DNA of 64,000 nt from Laccaria trichodermophora (GCA_018417955.1 JACTVC010000037.1:248001-312000); one strand, 5' to 3'; shown: positions 1 through 11,307, numbered from the stretch's first letter. Numbers and translations: made by a program. Notes: generated by a model from the letters alone, not told the origin.

Positions 1-252
1 CTCTACAGACATGCTTTCATGCTGACACCGGTCATTACTACTTACCTTCCTTATGTGCCTTATCAGGCCAATCGTATTTTTCCGACATAACCGCGACGAA
101 ATGGTCACTTCTTTATTGCAAGGGCCAACTGGGAGAAGGGTAGAAAAGCTACGGTGATTGCGTTGTCCGAAGAGAGGCTGTTCCCACCTTCCCATTCCCA
201 ATTCTCTCCTCTCCCTCATTTTTGTTCGATCCTTTCCACATCCGCGACCAGA

Positions 253-1752
253 ATGCCCGACTGGAAATCACCCGCAGAGCTGCAGAAGGAGGGGTCTGCG
301 TTCGTCAAACTCATCCATGTTCTCTTGGGGGTATACGCGTGCGTCTTTTTGTTCCTACGCGTCAACTAGATGGCGGCATGACCTGACTGCGACCCCAAGA
401 TACGAATGGTTTCTTTCTTTAAACTTCGATTTCGATTTTTTGCTGGGAAAGAGGAAATTCCGTTGGCCAATAGTACCTTTCTACTCCTTACCCCTCGGAC
501 TCTTCTCATCATTGTCCAGATTTTCTACTTCGCGAATAGATATCTCCTTCTTTTTGCGCTGGTAGGGATGTGAGTCGTTGAGTTTTTTTTCACTTTAAAC
601 TGCTAAGCTGACCTCAACCCACTAATTCGCAGCGTTATTTCCGTGGATGCTACTTCGAAGGTCGATTGCCAGACCCTATACACTTTCAACCAAATTGCAG
701 GCGATGCTGCAATTGGGCTAGCAAGCATCAATCTTTCGATCCGAACGTAGATTATACCTCTCGATCTTCACGACGTCAATTTAACTCGCATTAAAGGATG
801 GCGATATGGTCGCAAAATAAATACATAATTGGCCTCCTCGTCCTAATTATTCTCGGTCACTGGTCCTTAATCCTACAAGGTAGATCCGTTGCTACCAAAC
901 CCCTGTCTTGTTTTGAATTTTCCTCTGACAGGCATGCAACTGAAAGCCACTTGGGTCGACGGCGTGGGTTGCGTCCTTACCCAAACGAACAACACCATCC
1001 TCGCCGCCATCTTCATCTACTCAATGTGTTTCGACCTTATCGTTCTCCTGCTCAACACTTACAAGCTCCTCGGAATTCACGACAAGGCGAATCTGTTCGG
1101 TCGGAGCCGACTCGCTCGGATGATATTCGAGGATGGGTTGATCTTCTTCTTCATTGCGTAAGTTGATACAGGTTCGCTCCGGCAATAAACACGTTACCCA
1201 TCCGCACTCCTTCAGGTTCCTGGCAAACCTCTGCGCAACCGTAGCCATGCTCCTTAACCTCAACCAGATCATGACCGTCATGTTCAACGTCCCCGCTATA
1301 GTTGCCTCGTCCGTTCGTCGCAAACCCGCCCACTCTATTAACTACTAATATGAACGCTCCATCCAGATCGTCGCATGCCGCGCGGTTCGTCGCCTCACAA
1401 ACTTCACCAACTCAGGTCTGGAAGTCTAGTAGGCCTTATTACCCTGTCGCTGTAACCTTTCTCATACTCACAATTCTCTCACAGTTCATCGGCTGGCGTC
1501 ACTGGTATGGCCGCTACAAGAGATCTGGCCTCGCTTCACTTCAAAAGTGATGATGGTGTGAAGTCTGGTGTACACGTTCAGGTGGGTTCGTTCTCTTGCC
1601 CCCCACAAAAAAACATCAGCCGATTGTGTTGTTGGACCATACAGATGGAGACGTTCACGCATAAAGAGGACACCCTGACGTTCGCAAACCATAAAGGTCA
1701 GGGCAGTGAGACGGATGTTGATCTCGATGTGGAAGCGGAAGGAAGTTTTTGA
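253..1752 (+). CDS. Basidiomycete multi-pass (about 7 TM) membrane protein
   Basis: Spliced gene of about eight or nine exons. The ATG at 253 opens MPDWKSPAELQKEG; the donor at 339 (gtgcgt) and acceptor near 399 lead into YEWFLSLNFDFDF and the family-typical GKRKFRWP. Later exons carry the NRYLLLFAL-type helix, the hallmark TLYTFNQ...GDAAIGLASINLSIRT (about 690-748), MAIWSQNKYIIG (from 798), a helix ending GHWSLIL, TFIYSMCFD-like (IAAIFIYSMCFDLIVLLL), LANLCATVAMLLNLNQIM (about 1216) and a charged cytoplasmic tail ending at 1752. All exon joins I checked keep phase and no stop intervenes, so the gene looks intact. This family is widespread and expanded in Agaricomycetes; its biochemical role is not known to me, though topology suggests a plasma-membrane protein. 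A decayed paralogous exon pair lies at 8759-8901. Confidence 0.8.
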
Positions 1753-2175
1753 AGTGTTATATTCTTCACGGGATAGTATTATCATTGGTCCTGCTCATTC
1801 AACCTTCTTGCTCCATTCAGAAACGCGCACGGCGCACCCACCAGAGGTGAATAATTTTGATACTGTACATTAGAAAAAGTGAAGAAATATGAGAACAAGA
1901 GAAATAAAAATGGGATGGAGAGCTGGCTAGGTATATGAAAAATCTATCACTGGAAGAAAGTTAAGCGTCAATCCACATAATTTTACAAAACCGGAACAAA
2001 GCTGTTTTCAGAATCAAGAAACGCCGTGGTCGGGGGCGTCATAAGCGACCTCGAAAGTACCCCACTTCAAGCGTAGCACATGGGACGATACCTGGGGGGA
2101 AGTAATACAATCACCTAGTGTGAATTTGGAATCGAGGGTTCCCATAATGGGGTCTATGAGAGTATGATCAGTAGA
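1753..2175. other. Intergenic spacer left of the DIRS element
   Basis: About 420 bp, AT-leaning, with no recognisable gene. It holds the 3' flank of the membrane-protein gene and the left flank of the DIRS insertion, ending ...cagtaga just before the element's AT dinucleotide. Confidence 0.6.
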
Positions 2176-2374
2176 ATTCCGCGATGAGTAAGCACGAGGC
2201 ACGAATGCAAACTCATCTTAGGATAAGATAACGCCTGCGTCAGAGCCAGACGTCTCAGTCACTTGTAGATATAATATATGTCTATGTTTTTGGGAGTGCC
2301 TCTCCCATTGCTCTCAGATCTGGTTCTGACGCACAAAAAATCGTCTGTCGGTCATATCACTAAAATTTTTTGAC
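2176..2374 (+). repeat. DIRS element repeat A1 (left end)
   Basis: Begins attccgcgatgagtaagcac and ends aaaattttttgac. It is identical to 7895-8093 at a constant offset of 5719. It marks the left terminus of the element and probably carries the promoter, since the gag-like frame starts 14 bp after it. Confidence 0.93.
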
Positions 2375-2387
2375 TTTGGATCTCCTG

Positions 2388-3845
2388 ATGGCTGACATCC
2401 CTACTCCTCCTACCGGTACCACATCTACCGCTCCTACCGCTCCTGCCGTTTCCACCGACAATGTTCAGTCCCGTGGTACAACCGACAGCGCGCAGCCTCG
2501 CATTCCGCGTACCCACACCTCCCCAGCTATTATCCAGCTCTTGAAGAATCTTTCTCTCACCAATATTCTCCAGCGGAACAAAACGATCGAGGCCGAGAAT
2601 GATGCCAGATCTGCCAAGACGTTGAATAACGCTCTAGATCCAGCCGCCCACCCTCAACCGGGATCAGAAGTTGCCTCCTTGATCACCATTGATCCCGAGG
2701 ATCTGGCCTGATTAAGGATCCCTTCTTTCTTTGCTTCTGTTCGTGATTTTGTTTACAACAGTCTGGCGAGGCATCTTGTGGATCAGGATTTGAAAGAAAA
2801 GGAAGAAAAGAAAAGGAAGGATGATGACATCATTGCAGAGGATGCAAGAGCCTCCAAAAGGCGTTGTATGGACGGCTCCAACCATGTTGAGAGAGTTGTT
2901 GGGGAGCCCATTCCTATTGAATTCCCACAGTCTTTGTATGACACTGAGCTTTGTGTCGCAGTTCCCCTTCCTTTCTTCCTTACTCGGAATTTACGGTCCC
3001 TTGTTGATGAGGCATCAACCCTTCCCACTGTTAAATCTAATCCCGCGCCCGGAGAAACCAAGGGGATTTATATTCTAAATATAGAGAAGCTTTCTAATCG
3101 TTTTGGGAAGGAATTGACCCTTACTTGCAGCCAGTGGTCTGAGGCTGCTGCTAATATGTGGAACTTCCAGATCTCGAGGGACAAGTCTGGGAGTGAAGGC
3201 GAACACGCCACTTGGTTTGAAAAGCACTTTAATTTTTTTAATATGCTGAACAAAAGGGATGAGTTATATGATGCATGGAAGGATATGGAACTCGAGTTCC
3301 GCCAAGACCACCGCAGCCGTCATCTCAAGTTTAGCGCCACAGACTATGACAAGGCGCTGGGCCTTACCGAAGAGAGCCACAAGCTGCGCAAAGAATTTCA
3401 CGCCTTGGTCAATTCTTCCCAGGCGGCGACTGGGCGGCCTCAGGGTCCGCCTTACCGGGCCAATGGTTCCTTCTCTCAGAGGGCCTTGCCACGGGGGCCT
3501 GCACTAACCTCTTCCCAGCCCTTTCAGTCAGGCAGCGGCAAGTCTTCCTCTACTGCCGTCTGCCTCATCTGCGCGCAAGAGGGGCACACCGTCTTTTTCC
3601 ATCTCAAACCCGCCGCTCCCACCAAATTTGCCGACGGAAAGGTCGTATGGGCCAAATGCAATCCTGGCTTCGGCCTCGCCACTCCCGACAACCACATCCT
3701 TTGCATCAACTGGAACGTCCGGGGCCCAGACGCCATTTCCCAGTGCGCCTCTCTCCATAAAGACGACCGTCTTCACTTGTGTTCCTTCTGTGGCAGCAAA
3801 GGTCACTACGCACTCTCCTGGACCTGCCGCACCAAACCTGCTTGA
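2388..3845 (+). pseudogene. Gag-like ORF1 of the DIRS element, one internal TGA
   Basis: Starts at the ATG at 2388 (MADIPTPPTG), a Pro/Thr/Ala-rich N-terminus. The frame is interrupted by TGA at 2709-2711 and then stays open in the same frame to 3845, so this is one reading frame with a single nonsense codon. The middle is very charged (KEKEEKKRKDDD at about 2790). The C-terminus has two Cys/His clusters: VCLICAQEGH (about 3560) and the knuckle CSFCGSKGHYALSWTC (about 3780-3825, CX2CX4HX6C). Zinc-knuckle proteins of this kind bind RNA in retroelement capsid-like particles. The TGA follows GCC, so a CGA to TGA change is a simple explanation. Translation from a downstream start or readthrough cannot be excluded. 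Confidence 0.75.
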
Positions 3846-5961
3846 GGATTTCCTTTCCGTCGCCTGCCCCCCCTCTCTTTCTTACACTGATTTTTCATCT
3901 TCTGTCATCTCTCGTTCCCCCCTCTCCTTTTCCGTGGCCCATCACTGTTCTATCTTTGAACGTGTTGTTCACCCTTACAACCCCGATGCCTTCGACTCTC
4001 TTCTCCTCAAACACGGCCTCTCTGCCGCTTATCCTCTCCTCTCTGACAACCTGAGGCATGGTTTTCCTCTCGGACACATGCCTGCTTTATTGGAAACTGT
4101 TATCCTCCCTAACAATCCTTCTACCTACCCTTACTTGCAGGATATACAAGACTACCTGCAAAAGGAACTTCTTGCTGGTAGGATGTCAGGCCCCTTCTCT
4201 CGTGAGGAGGCGGAACTCATCCTGCGTGGCCCTTTCTTCTCTTCTCCTTTCGTTGTCGACGTCCAGCCCCAGCAACCCGGCACGCCTGACAAGATTAGGA
4301 TTTGCAGGCACCTTTCCAAGGGTTCGAAGTCACACCCCTCTGTGAACTCGCACATCCGGAAAGAAGATTTCCTGACGCGCTTCGATTTAGCGTCAAAGGT
4401 GGCTGAAATTGTGAGTTTCCCCTCTTCAATTCCTTCCCCACACTTTCTCCACATTTCTTTATACACTCCTTTGCGCCTTGCGCGTGGGGTGCCTTCCTCT
4501 TTGCTGGTGCATGTCGCCTTTGAGATATTTTACATTCCTTATGTGTTATCTCGGACCTCTGTCCATGTCTCTCTTGCGCTCCTTGCGCTTTTCTCTGTGG
4601 TTGAGCACATACTGCGCTCGCCTCATACTTTTGGGACTCTTGTCCCTCCTGGGTGCTGCTTTGCCTCTCTACCATGCGTGCCTCATGGCACTCTCTTTCT
4701 TACTCTTCTCCCTACTTTGTTCCTCTTTATGTCAACTCTTTTCTCATCTGCACTATTGTAGATTGCCCTGGCTCCTCCCGGGACTCAGGCCTGTACTTTG
4801 GACATTGCCAAATTTCATCGTACCTGCCCTGTTCTACCTTCCCACAAACCTTGGCTCGTTGTCCAGGGTCTCCCTGGACAATTTTTTATCGATCATGCTC
4901 ACCCGTTTGGGGCCGCTTGCGCTAGCAGCAACGCTGGTATGATCGCCAACGCCGTCGTTGACATCTGGAGAGGTGAAGGCATCCTCCCTGCCCCAAAATA
5001 CGAAGACGATCTCAAAGTCTTCCAGGTCCCTTCTGAGACGGGTACCTTCCGTGATGGTGAATTTCTCTATGATTACGACCGTCCAGAGATGCTGTGTCGC
5101 ATTTTCCCTTTAGGTGTCCCTTGGCATGATGAAAAGGGGGATGACCACTTCCTTTTCGTTACTACGTTCATCGGTTTCCTCTGGGATATTCCCAGGAAGC
5201 TTGTCAGCCTGCCTGAGGAGAAGCGGCTCAAGTTCCACGAACGCGTTCGTCGTTTTCTCAACGATTTTCAGGGTCGGCCTTGCCACCTACTTGATGTCGA
5301 AAAAATCCATGGCTCTCTCTGCCATGTTGCCTTCGTGTACATGGATGGACGTTCCCGTCTACCCTCCCTTTCCAACTTCGCGTCTTCTTTCCACAATGAC
5401 GAGCTCAAAACGAGGCACCCTCCTCACTCCATGATGTCTGATCTTTCTTGGTGGCTTCAGAGGCTTGACACAGGTGGCGCTTCTCGCCTCCTACGTCCCC
5501 GTGGTCCCCTTCAAGACCTTGGTTTGTATGTTGATGCCTCCACATTGTGGGGTATTGGCATTATTATTGGAGACCGCTGGGCCTCTTTTCAGCTCTCTCC
5601 TACCTGGAAAGTTCCTGGTAGGGATATCTGCTGGCTTGAGACGCTTGCTATCGAGCTATTGGCTTACTTCCTGGAAGCTTTGGGTCTGCAACACTGCCAG
5701 TTGCTTATCCATTCTGACAACCAGGGCACTATTGGTGCGTTAGAGAAGGGGCGTAGCCCTAACTCTCACATTAACCTTTCCCTGCGTCGTACTTATCTCG
5801 TGCTCTCCGATCTCTCTATTTCCCCAGAAATTGCCTATGTTGAATCCGCGGCTAACCCAGCCGACCCCATCTCGCGCGGAGAACCGGGGGAGGTGGGAAA
5901 GCAGATCTTTCCCACCTTCAAGCTCCCGGAAGAGCTCTCTGATTGTTTTCTTTATGTTTAG
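3846..5961 (+). CDS. Reverse transcriptase-RNase H of the DIRS element
   Basis: The pol frame is open through the gag-like stop in the +1 frame; its true start is unclear (frameshift, splice or an internal ATG such as 4078). Upstream RT motifs include MSGPFSREEAELIL (about 4183). A phase-0 intron 4411-4761 (gtgagt...tgtag) joins FDLASKVAEI to IALAPPGTQACTLDIAKF; the intron is open in frame until its own terminal TAG. Then come the motif-A-like TLDIAKF, GLPGQFF and the catalytic YEDD box (KYEDDLKVF, about 4995). The RNase H domain follows with LYVDAS (about 5525), WLETLAIE, IHSDNQG (about 5710) and NPADPISRGE near the C-terminus, supplying the acidic residues. This protein copies element RNA into DNA. 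It ends at the TAG 5959-5961, overlapping the recombinase frame. Confidence 0.85.
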
Positions 5962-7508
5962 TCTTAATCGAAAGCTTACTTCGTCGACTAGTGTCGTCGA
6001 GAGGTCCGTGGGTGAGAAGCAACCTCACCACTCTTTCTCACCGCGCCCCACGCGTCCTCGAAATTCCTTCCACCCTTTCCAACGCCCTTCCCCTTTCTTG
6101 TCTGCCCCTGACTGCCTTCATCTGAACCAGCTTTCCACACCTGACCCCAAATCCCCCTGTAAACCTGACTGCCTTCATCATCTGAACCATCCTTCCACAC
6201 CTGACCCCAAATCCCTCTCCATCGCTTCCTACCCCCTTTCACGTGTCAAGCGTGCCCGCAAACCACATGCGGGTCGGTCTATCGCTAGCAATGAACTTCG
6301 TCCCCACGTCCTTGCAGCTGATCGCATCTTTTCATGGCGTACACCCTTTGGTTCCCGCCACCAACGTGATATGGCACGTAGGCTTCCGCCGCCTCTCATT
6401 GAATCTGCTATGATGGCTGTCCAGGGAGCCTTGGCTCCCAACACCAAGTCAACGTATGCTGCAGGCCCCCTGCGCTTCACCCAGTTCTGCGACAAGTGGG
6501 ATATTTCAGAGGAGGCTCGCATGCCTGCTGACTATCTCTTGCTATGCGCCTTCATTGGGGAATATAAAGGTCTCTACTCGGGCAATACCATCCGTTCATG
6601 GCTGGCTGGCTTGCGCAGCTGGCATATCATGAACCATGCTCCTTGGCATGGTGACGATAGCTGGGTCCATTTGGCTCGCACTTCCGCTAACAAAGAGGGC
6701 ACGAAACACAAGTGTGCCCTTCGTGCTCCTGTCTCCATTGAGCACCTTTCTTGTCTGCGTCGCGCTTTGGACCTTTCGAACCCCTTCCATGCCGCTGTTT
6801 GGGCTGTTGCCCTTGTTACCTTCTTCGGGTGCCGTCGCCTGGGGGAAACCACCCTCACTACTGCTGGCGCTTTGGACCCCAAATATCATGTTCTTCGTTC
6901 TACGAAGTACGTTCTTGCTCTTTCACTTTCTACTCTTGCTCTATTTCTTACTATCTTTCAGAATTTCATTTCGTGCCCTGCGTGATGGTGCTCGCTCTGC
7001 GAGCTTTGATATCCCATGGACTAAAACAACGAAAGAACTTGGTGCCACTGTTATCCTTACTGCTCGTCGCGCTGGCGACCCCCTATGTCCTGTCTCTGCC
7101 TTCAAGAACCATCTCAACATCAATTCCTCTGTGCCATCCTCCTCAACCCTCTTTGCTTACACATCACCATCTGGTGAACCGAAAAATCTACTCAAGCATG
7201 AATTTCTAAACTTCGTCACCAAAATTTGGTCCTCCGCCATGCTCGCCCACGTTCTGGGGCACAGTTTCCGTATTGGCGGCGCTGTCGAGCTCTTGCTGGC
7301 TGGTGTACCTCCTGAAATCGTTGCCGCTACTGGGGGTTGGACCTCCCTTGCCTTTTTACTTTATTGGCGTCGTATGGACGAAATCTTGCCCATGTCCACT
7401 TCAAAAGCTTATAACAAAGCACACCTTGACCGTCTTACTTCTATTTTTGAAGAATTTCGCATCTCTCATAAAATTCCTTCCTCTTTACTTGATAGCTCCA
7501 CTCCATGA
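5837..7508 (+). CDS. Tyrosine recombinase of the DIRS element
   Basis: Two exons split by a 55-bp intron 6907-6961 (gtacgt...ttcag); the joined codons read RSTKISFRALRDG. Start is uncertain: the frame overlaps the RT 3' end from about 5831, and the conserved part begins near MARRLPPPLIESAM (6371). The N-terminal core-binding region contains NTKSTYAAGPLRF and NTIRSWLAGLRSWH. Catalytic residues expected of tyrosine recombinases are visible: the first Arg in FFGCRRLGE, H-x-x-R in GHSFRIGGA, a GGW in place of the His/Trp box, and the nucleophile Tyr in AFLLYWRRMDE. It would integrate the circular DNA copy by strand exchange at a short core, in place of a DDE integrase. The protein ends at 7508 and appears intact. 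Confidence 0.88.
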
Positions 7509-7736
7509 CTGCCCATGTATGTATCTTACTCTTTGCATTTTACTGTCTGCCTAGCACCTTGTGTATCTTACCCCCCACCCATCTCTGCAATTTATTGTCT
7601 ACCTTGACTCCTTACTCCTCCCCAAATTTCTGCAATTTATTGAATAACCCCAGTCCGAGTGACACTCAATTGGGATGACTGTCTGGCTCATCCTTGCCTC
7701 GCCAACCCGCCGCCGTGAGCTTACACTCGGGTTGGT

Positions 7737-7896
7737 ACAGCCGGTTGGCTTGGCAAGCACAATTGAGCTTTTTTTTGGACGCTCAGACCTTATTTGCACC
7801 CCTTGAGTTCGGACAAGGTCTATGCACAACCAAGTTATTTGTATAAGCAAATTTCTTGGTCACCTTTCTCTGCATACTACGCAACAGTTATCTTAT
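7737..7896 (+). repeat. DIRS element repeat B1
   Basis: 160 bp identical to 8120-8279 (offset 383), beginning acagccggttggcttggcaa and ending ttatcttat. Its last two bases (AT) are also the first two of A2, so B1-A2 reconstructs the junction of the circular intermediate. Confidence 0.92.
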
Positions 7897-8093
7897 TCCG
7901 CGATGAGTAAGCACGAGGCACGAATGCAAACTCATCTTAGGATAAGATAACGCCTGCGTCAGAGCCAGACGTCTCAGTCACTTGTAGATATAATATATGT
8001 CTATGTTTTTGGGAGTGCCTCTCCCATTGCTCTCAGATCTGGTTCTGACGCACAAAAAATCGTCTGTCGGTCATATCACTAAAATTTTTTGAC
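7895..8093 (+). repeat. DIRS element repeat A2
   Basis: 199 bp identical to A1. It directly follows B1 and is separated from B2 by a 26-bp spacer (8094-8119). Internal copy used as the template for regenerating the left end. Confidence 0.92.
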
Positions 8094-8119
8094 CCCACCC
8101 ACCATCCCTTAGCGTTCAA

Positions 8120-8279
8120 ACAGCCGGTTGGCTTGGCAAGCACAATTGAGCTTTTTTTTGGACGCTCAGACCTTATTTGCACCCCTTGAGTTCGGACAAG
8201 GTCTATGCACAACCAAGTTATTTGTATAAGCAAATTTCTTGGTCACCTTTCTCTGCATACTACGCAACAGTTATCTTAT
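8120..8279 (+). repeat. DIRS element repeat B2 (right end)
   Basis: 160-bp copy of B1 that forms the right terminus. The host sequence resumes at 8280 with cacaaaaacgc. If the element is removed at the shared AT, the empty site would read gtaga-AT-cacaaa. Confidence 0.9.
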
Positions 8280-8480
8280 CACAAAAACGCTTTCAGCCGC
8301 TTTCACCGCTTTCAAAAGCGGTGAAACCGTGAAAGCGTTTCCGCTTTAGGAAGCCAAGTCCACATTCTTTGAAAAGGGATTTCCGCTTTCAAAAGTGGTC
8401 AAAGAGGTGAAAGTCCCTTGGCAAAGAGTCTTCGAAGTGGGTGAAAAGAGGTGGAAAGACAGGCAAAAAATATCTCATTT
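8280..8480. repeat. CTTTCAC/GTGAAAG repeat cluster with hairpin
   Basis: Short units of the form gctttcac and their complement gtgaaagc recur here. They include a perfect 11-bp stem (8301-8311 pairing with 8316-8326) around the tetraloop tcaa. A second cluster of gtgaaagtgaaagc units occurs at about 9700-9790, oriented as if the two clusters were subterminal inverted repeats of a roughly 1.5-kb degenerate element. No transposase was recognised between them. Confidence 0.5.
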
Positions 8481-8758
8481 GTATAATAATACTGATTGTA
8501 TCTACTATTTCTCTACTCTCTCGAAACATGGGTGCCTCACAAGTTGCCTCCTTCCTCCCATGCCTTATACCTATGACAGACAGTTTCAGCACATTGCCTC
8601 AACTACGAAGTGAAACAACTTACCGGAAGGTTTGGTCATAGTCCTACCGTACTGGCTGCAATGCGATCGGGTGTGTGGTCGTGCTCGAGATTTGTGACCG
8701 GAAAGAGACCTGAATACAGAGTGAGCGGTATGACGATTCAAGATGAGGGCAATGCGTA

Positions 8759-8901
8759 CGTGCATAGTCGAAGATTGATGCTTGCGAGACCAATGGCGGC
8801 ATTCCCAACGTACTGTATATTTTGATGAGGAAGGAAAACTGAATATGTGCGCGTCGTAAAGGGCGCACCTGATTGAACGTACACAGAGGACAGTCAATGT
8901 T
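8759..8901 (-). pseudogene. Exon pair relic of a multi-pass membrane protein paralogue
   Basis: On the minus strand 8901-8869 reads IDCPLCTFNQ, followed by a gtgcgc donor, a 54-bp intron ending tacag, then 8814-8759 reading YVGNAAIGLASINLRLCT. This is the same signature as CQTLYTFNQ...GDAAIGLASINLSIRT in the gene at 253-1752, with the intron at the corresponding point. Neither the preceding GKRKFRWP exon nor the following WSQN exon could be found, so only a fragment of the gene survives. The surrounding 8580-9640 minus strand has short open stretches that I could not assign. Confidence 0.6.
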
Positions 8902-11307
8902 ACTGGAGTGAAGGAACTTGAGGGCGCGTTCGTAAAGAAGCGGAGTGGGAGGTTCACCTTGTGACATTCAAAGCAATCTCACTGAATACCAATACCTTGC
9001 TCAGTGACAGTTGATGGTCTACTGCGTTGTTAGTCAAAGCTATGGAGATGTTGAGTCCACGTACCTTGAAATTCCGCTACCCATCCCACCGCCCATGGAC
9101 AGCTTTCTCCATATCGAGATAGGCCCCAGGTCATCACCTCCGAACACCCCCACCCCCGGCACCTCCTCGATGTCACCTTCCTTCGTCTTCCTTCGTCATC
9201 ACCCAAAGGTCACATCACACTCTGCAATACTTACCGTCCACCACATACTTGGCATGCGTCGTCGAGCGGCCAGAGTCTTCTGGATGCATTGTGTCACAGA
9301 TGAGCTTTCAGGATTGACGAGTTTGTTGGGCTTCCGGTCTGCCGTAGTATGCAATGCGTCGATGCCAATGTCATCATGAGTGAGTTTGTGCTGGCCAAGC
9401 ACATACCCGATCATGAAGACATTGCGCATCAGAGGGGGAAAGGAGCTGGGTGGGGAGCGTGAGGTGGGATGTTGACACAGTTGAGGGAAAAGTTCGCAAG
9501 TCCAAAAATTTCCGAATTCGGACGTTCAACATGTTGCGTGATCGACGGGCACACAAGCGGCAACAGCTCCTCTCCTGATTTCAGCACGGGAAGATACACC
9601 TCCAAATGCTTTAATCCTCCTTGAAAAATCATCATTACATGGTAGGTTCTCGCCTGAATGTTATTCTATGAAATATTTTGTTCAACAAGTTTAAAAGAGG
9701 TGAATGCGGGAAAGACCCAAAAGGGCGGGAAAAGGTGCCTTGAAAGTGATGTGAAAGTGAAAGCGCGTGAAAGTGAAAGCAAAAGACGTTGTTATTCTAC
9801 TGATCTCGGAGTAGTCGAAACTGGCAACTGTCAGGGGTTTTATACGAGGTGATCGCACCTATCAGGAAGGGCCAAGTACGGACTCGGACTTGCTGGACAT
9901 TGGCAACGTTGTGGACGACCATCATCAGATGTAAAATTTGTCCCGGCGTTGAGGCCTGAGGCCTGAGGGATGGGTGAAACTGCGGGCTCAATGCAGGTGG
10001 CGTCGTCATCAGGCCCAGTGTTGGATACGGGAAGACAGGATTCTATTCGAGAAAAGAACACAAATTGACCATGACAATGGATCCGGATGGAAATGCCAGG
10101 AGCGCCCGCCGCCGAGCGCGGCCTATCGATCGATATTTATAACATTGTCACTTCAAAGCACTAGTAGCTGGCGGTGTCAGCCGGTCAAAGAGTTTCAGCG
10201 AGCTTAATTGGAGGAAAATAAACGTACGTCGTTGGAGGTCAGTACGGCGTTGTGTGGCAACCATGGGCGTTGAGCTGGGTCAGCCCTTTGCTGGCGATTG
10301 TGGTAGGGATTGATGCAGATGGGTTGGACATTGAGTGCAAGGCTACACATGACGTCAAACTGTGAACAACTGGTCGCATGATGTCAATGCGGCAAATAAA
10401 GGGCATCATTGTATACGCTTGGTATACGCTGCGGTTGTTCAATTCAGCCAGCGGGCATAAGCTTTCATGAAGTGCATTTTTCTCGTTCCACTGCTTACTA
10501 GCGCGGTTCTTTTCCTGACTCAAGTCCAACCGCTGGCTCGAACTTCGCAATCATCCCGTTCCTTCGCTCAATACGCAACGTGGCGCTGAGACAGTGCTAG
10601 CATCCTCTCGAGTCTCGCTGGCCTCAGCTTATCCCGTCCACTCGTCGTCCATGATTTTTAATTTTTGCCGTGGCTAGTGGACTACTGTGCACAACCCCAT
10701 TCCTCCTCTGACGTACATCTCTTCCCTTTCTGAATCAGCGCTCCATTTTTCTTTTGCGGGGAAGTTTACGTAGTCATCCAGGATAACTCGATGTCACAAC
10801 ACTTACACGAAAAAACTATTACCTAGCTGGCGCCTGACTTCCACCATCTCCCCAACTTTGTCGCTCACGGCCCCTTTAAAGCGTCCTTCTTGCCCTCGGT
10901 TGTCGGTTTCGCGGCGCTTTGACGGATAATAATACGCATCGGTGTCTTGTTGAATGAGCGATTATTGCACGTTCCACCTCGGTTCCAGTACTTGAATTCC
11001 GGTGATATTCTCCCTCCGACAATCTCAATAGTATCGCTGATGGCTAGTGTTGGCCCTATGCAAGGTCGTCAAGCGATCTTCAATTCAAATAACCAAGAAT
11101 CGATGTACGTTCACGGAATCCCTTTCGGATACTTGTCGGCTCTCAGCTTGGGCTTACTTTCATGACGACGGCTCGGTATCAGATGTTGCCAGAAGGTCCT
11201 TTGCTCTATCCGCAATCAATGGATGTCGAGACCAATAAATAGTACCAGGCGGCATTCAGTTGCGCACAAGCCTCTTCTCTGCTGGATAATTTTTTTCCTT
11301 TCAAACT
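8902..11307. other. Intergenic region, no assignable gene
   Basis: Contains only short open frames on both strands with no family motif that I recognise. Minus-strand stretches near 9200-9640 (for example the one reading PLVCPSITQHVERPNSEIFG) look protein-like but are not joined into a gene. A cluster of gtgaaagtgaaagc repeats lies at about 9700-9790. The last 350 bp presumably include the GH12 promoter. Confidence 0.5.

Larger units (their letters stand above)
2176..8279 (+). mobile_element. DIRS-order retrotransposon (Ngaro/PAT-like, split direct repeats)
   Basis: A 6.1-kb element bounded by repeats in the order A1 (2176-2374), internal genes, B1 (7737-7896), A2 (7895-8093), B2 (8120-8279). 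A1 and A2 are identical over 199 bp and B1 and B2 over 160 bp by direct comparison. This A1-B1-A2-B2 arrangement, together with reverse transcriptase/RNase H followed by a tyrosine recombinase, defines the Ngaro/PAT side of the DIRS order. Such elements replicate through a circular DNA intermediate whose junction is B-A, and integrate by recombinase without a staggered-cut duplication. Repeat identity indicates recent insertion, but the gag-like frame has one internal TGA and gag and pol are in different frames. B1 and A2 overlap by the dinucleotide AT, which also sits at the outer edges of A1 and B2. Confidence 0.92.

Noticed and set aside
7599..8233. Minus-strand frames beginning MLIQITWLCIDLV in two places
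   Set aside because: They lie inside the duplicated DIRS B repeats, which explains why they recur; no coding evidence.
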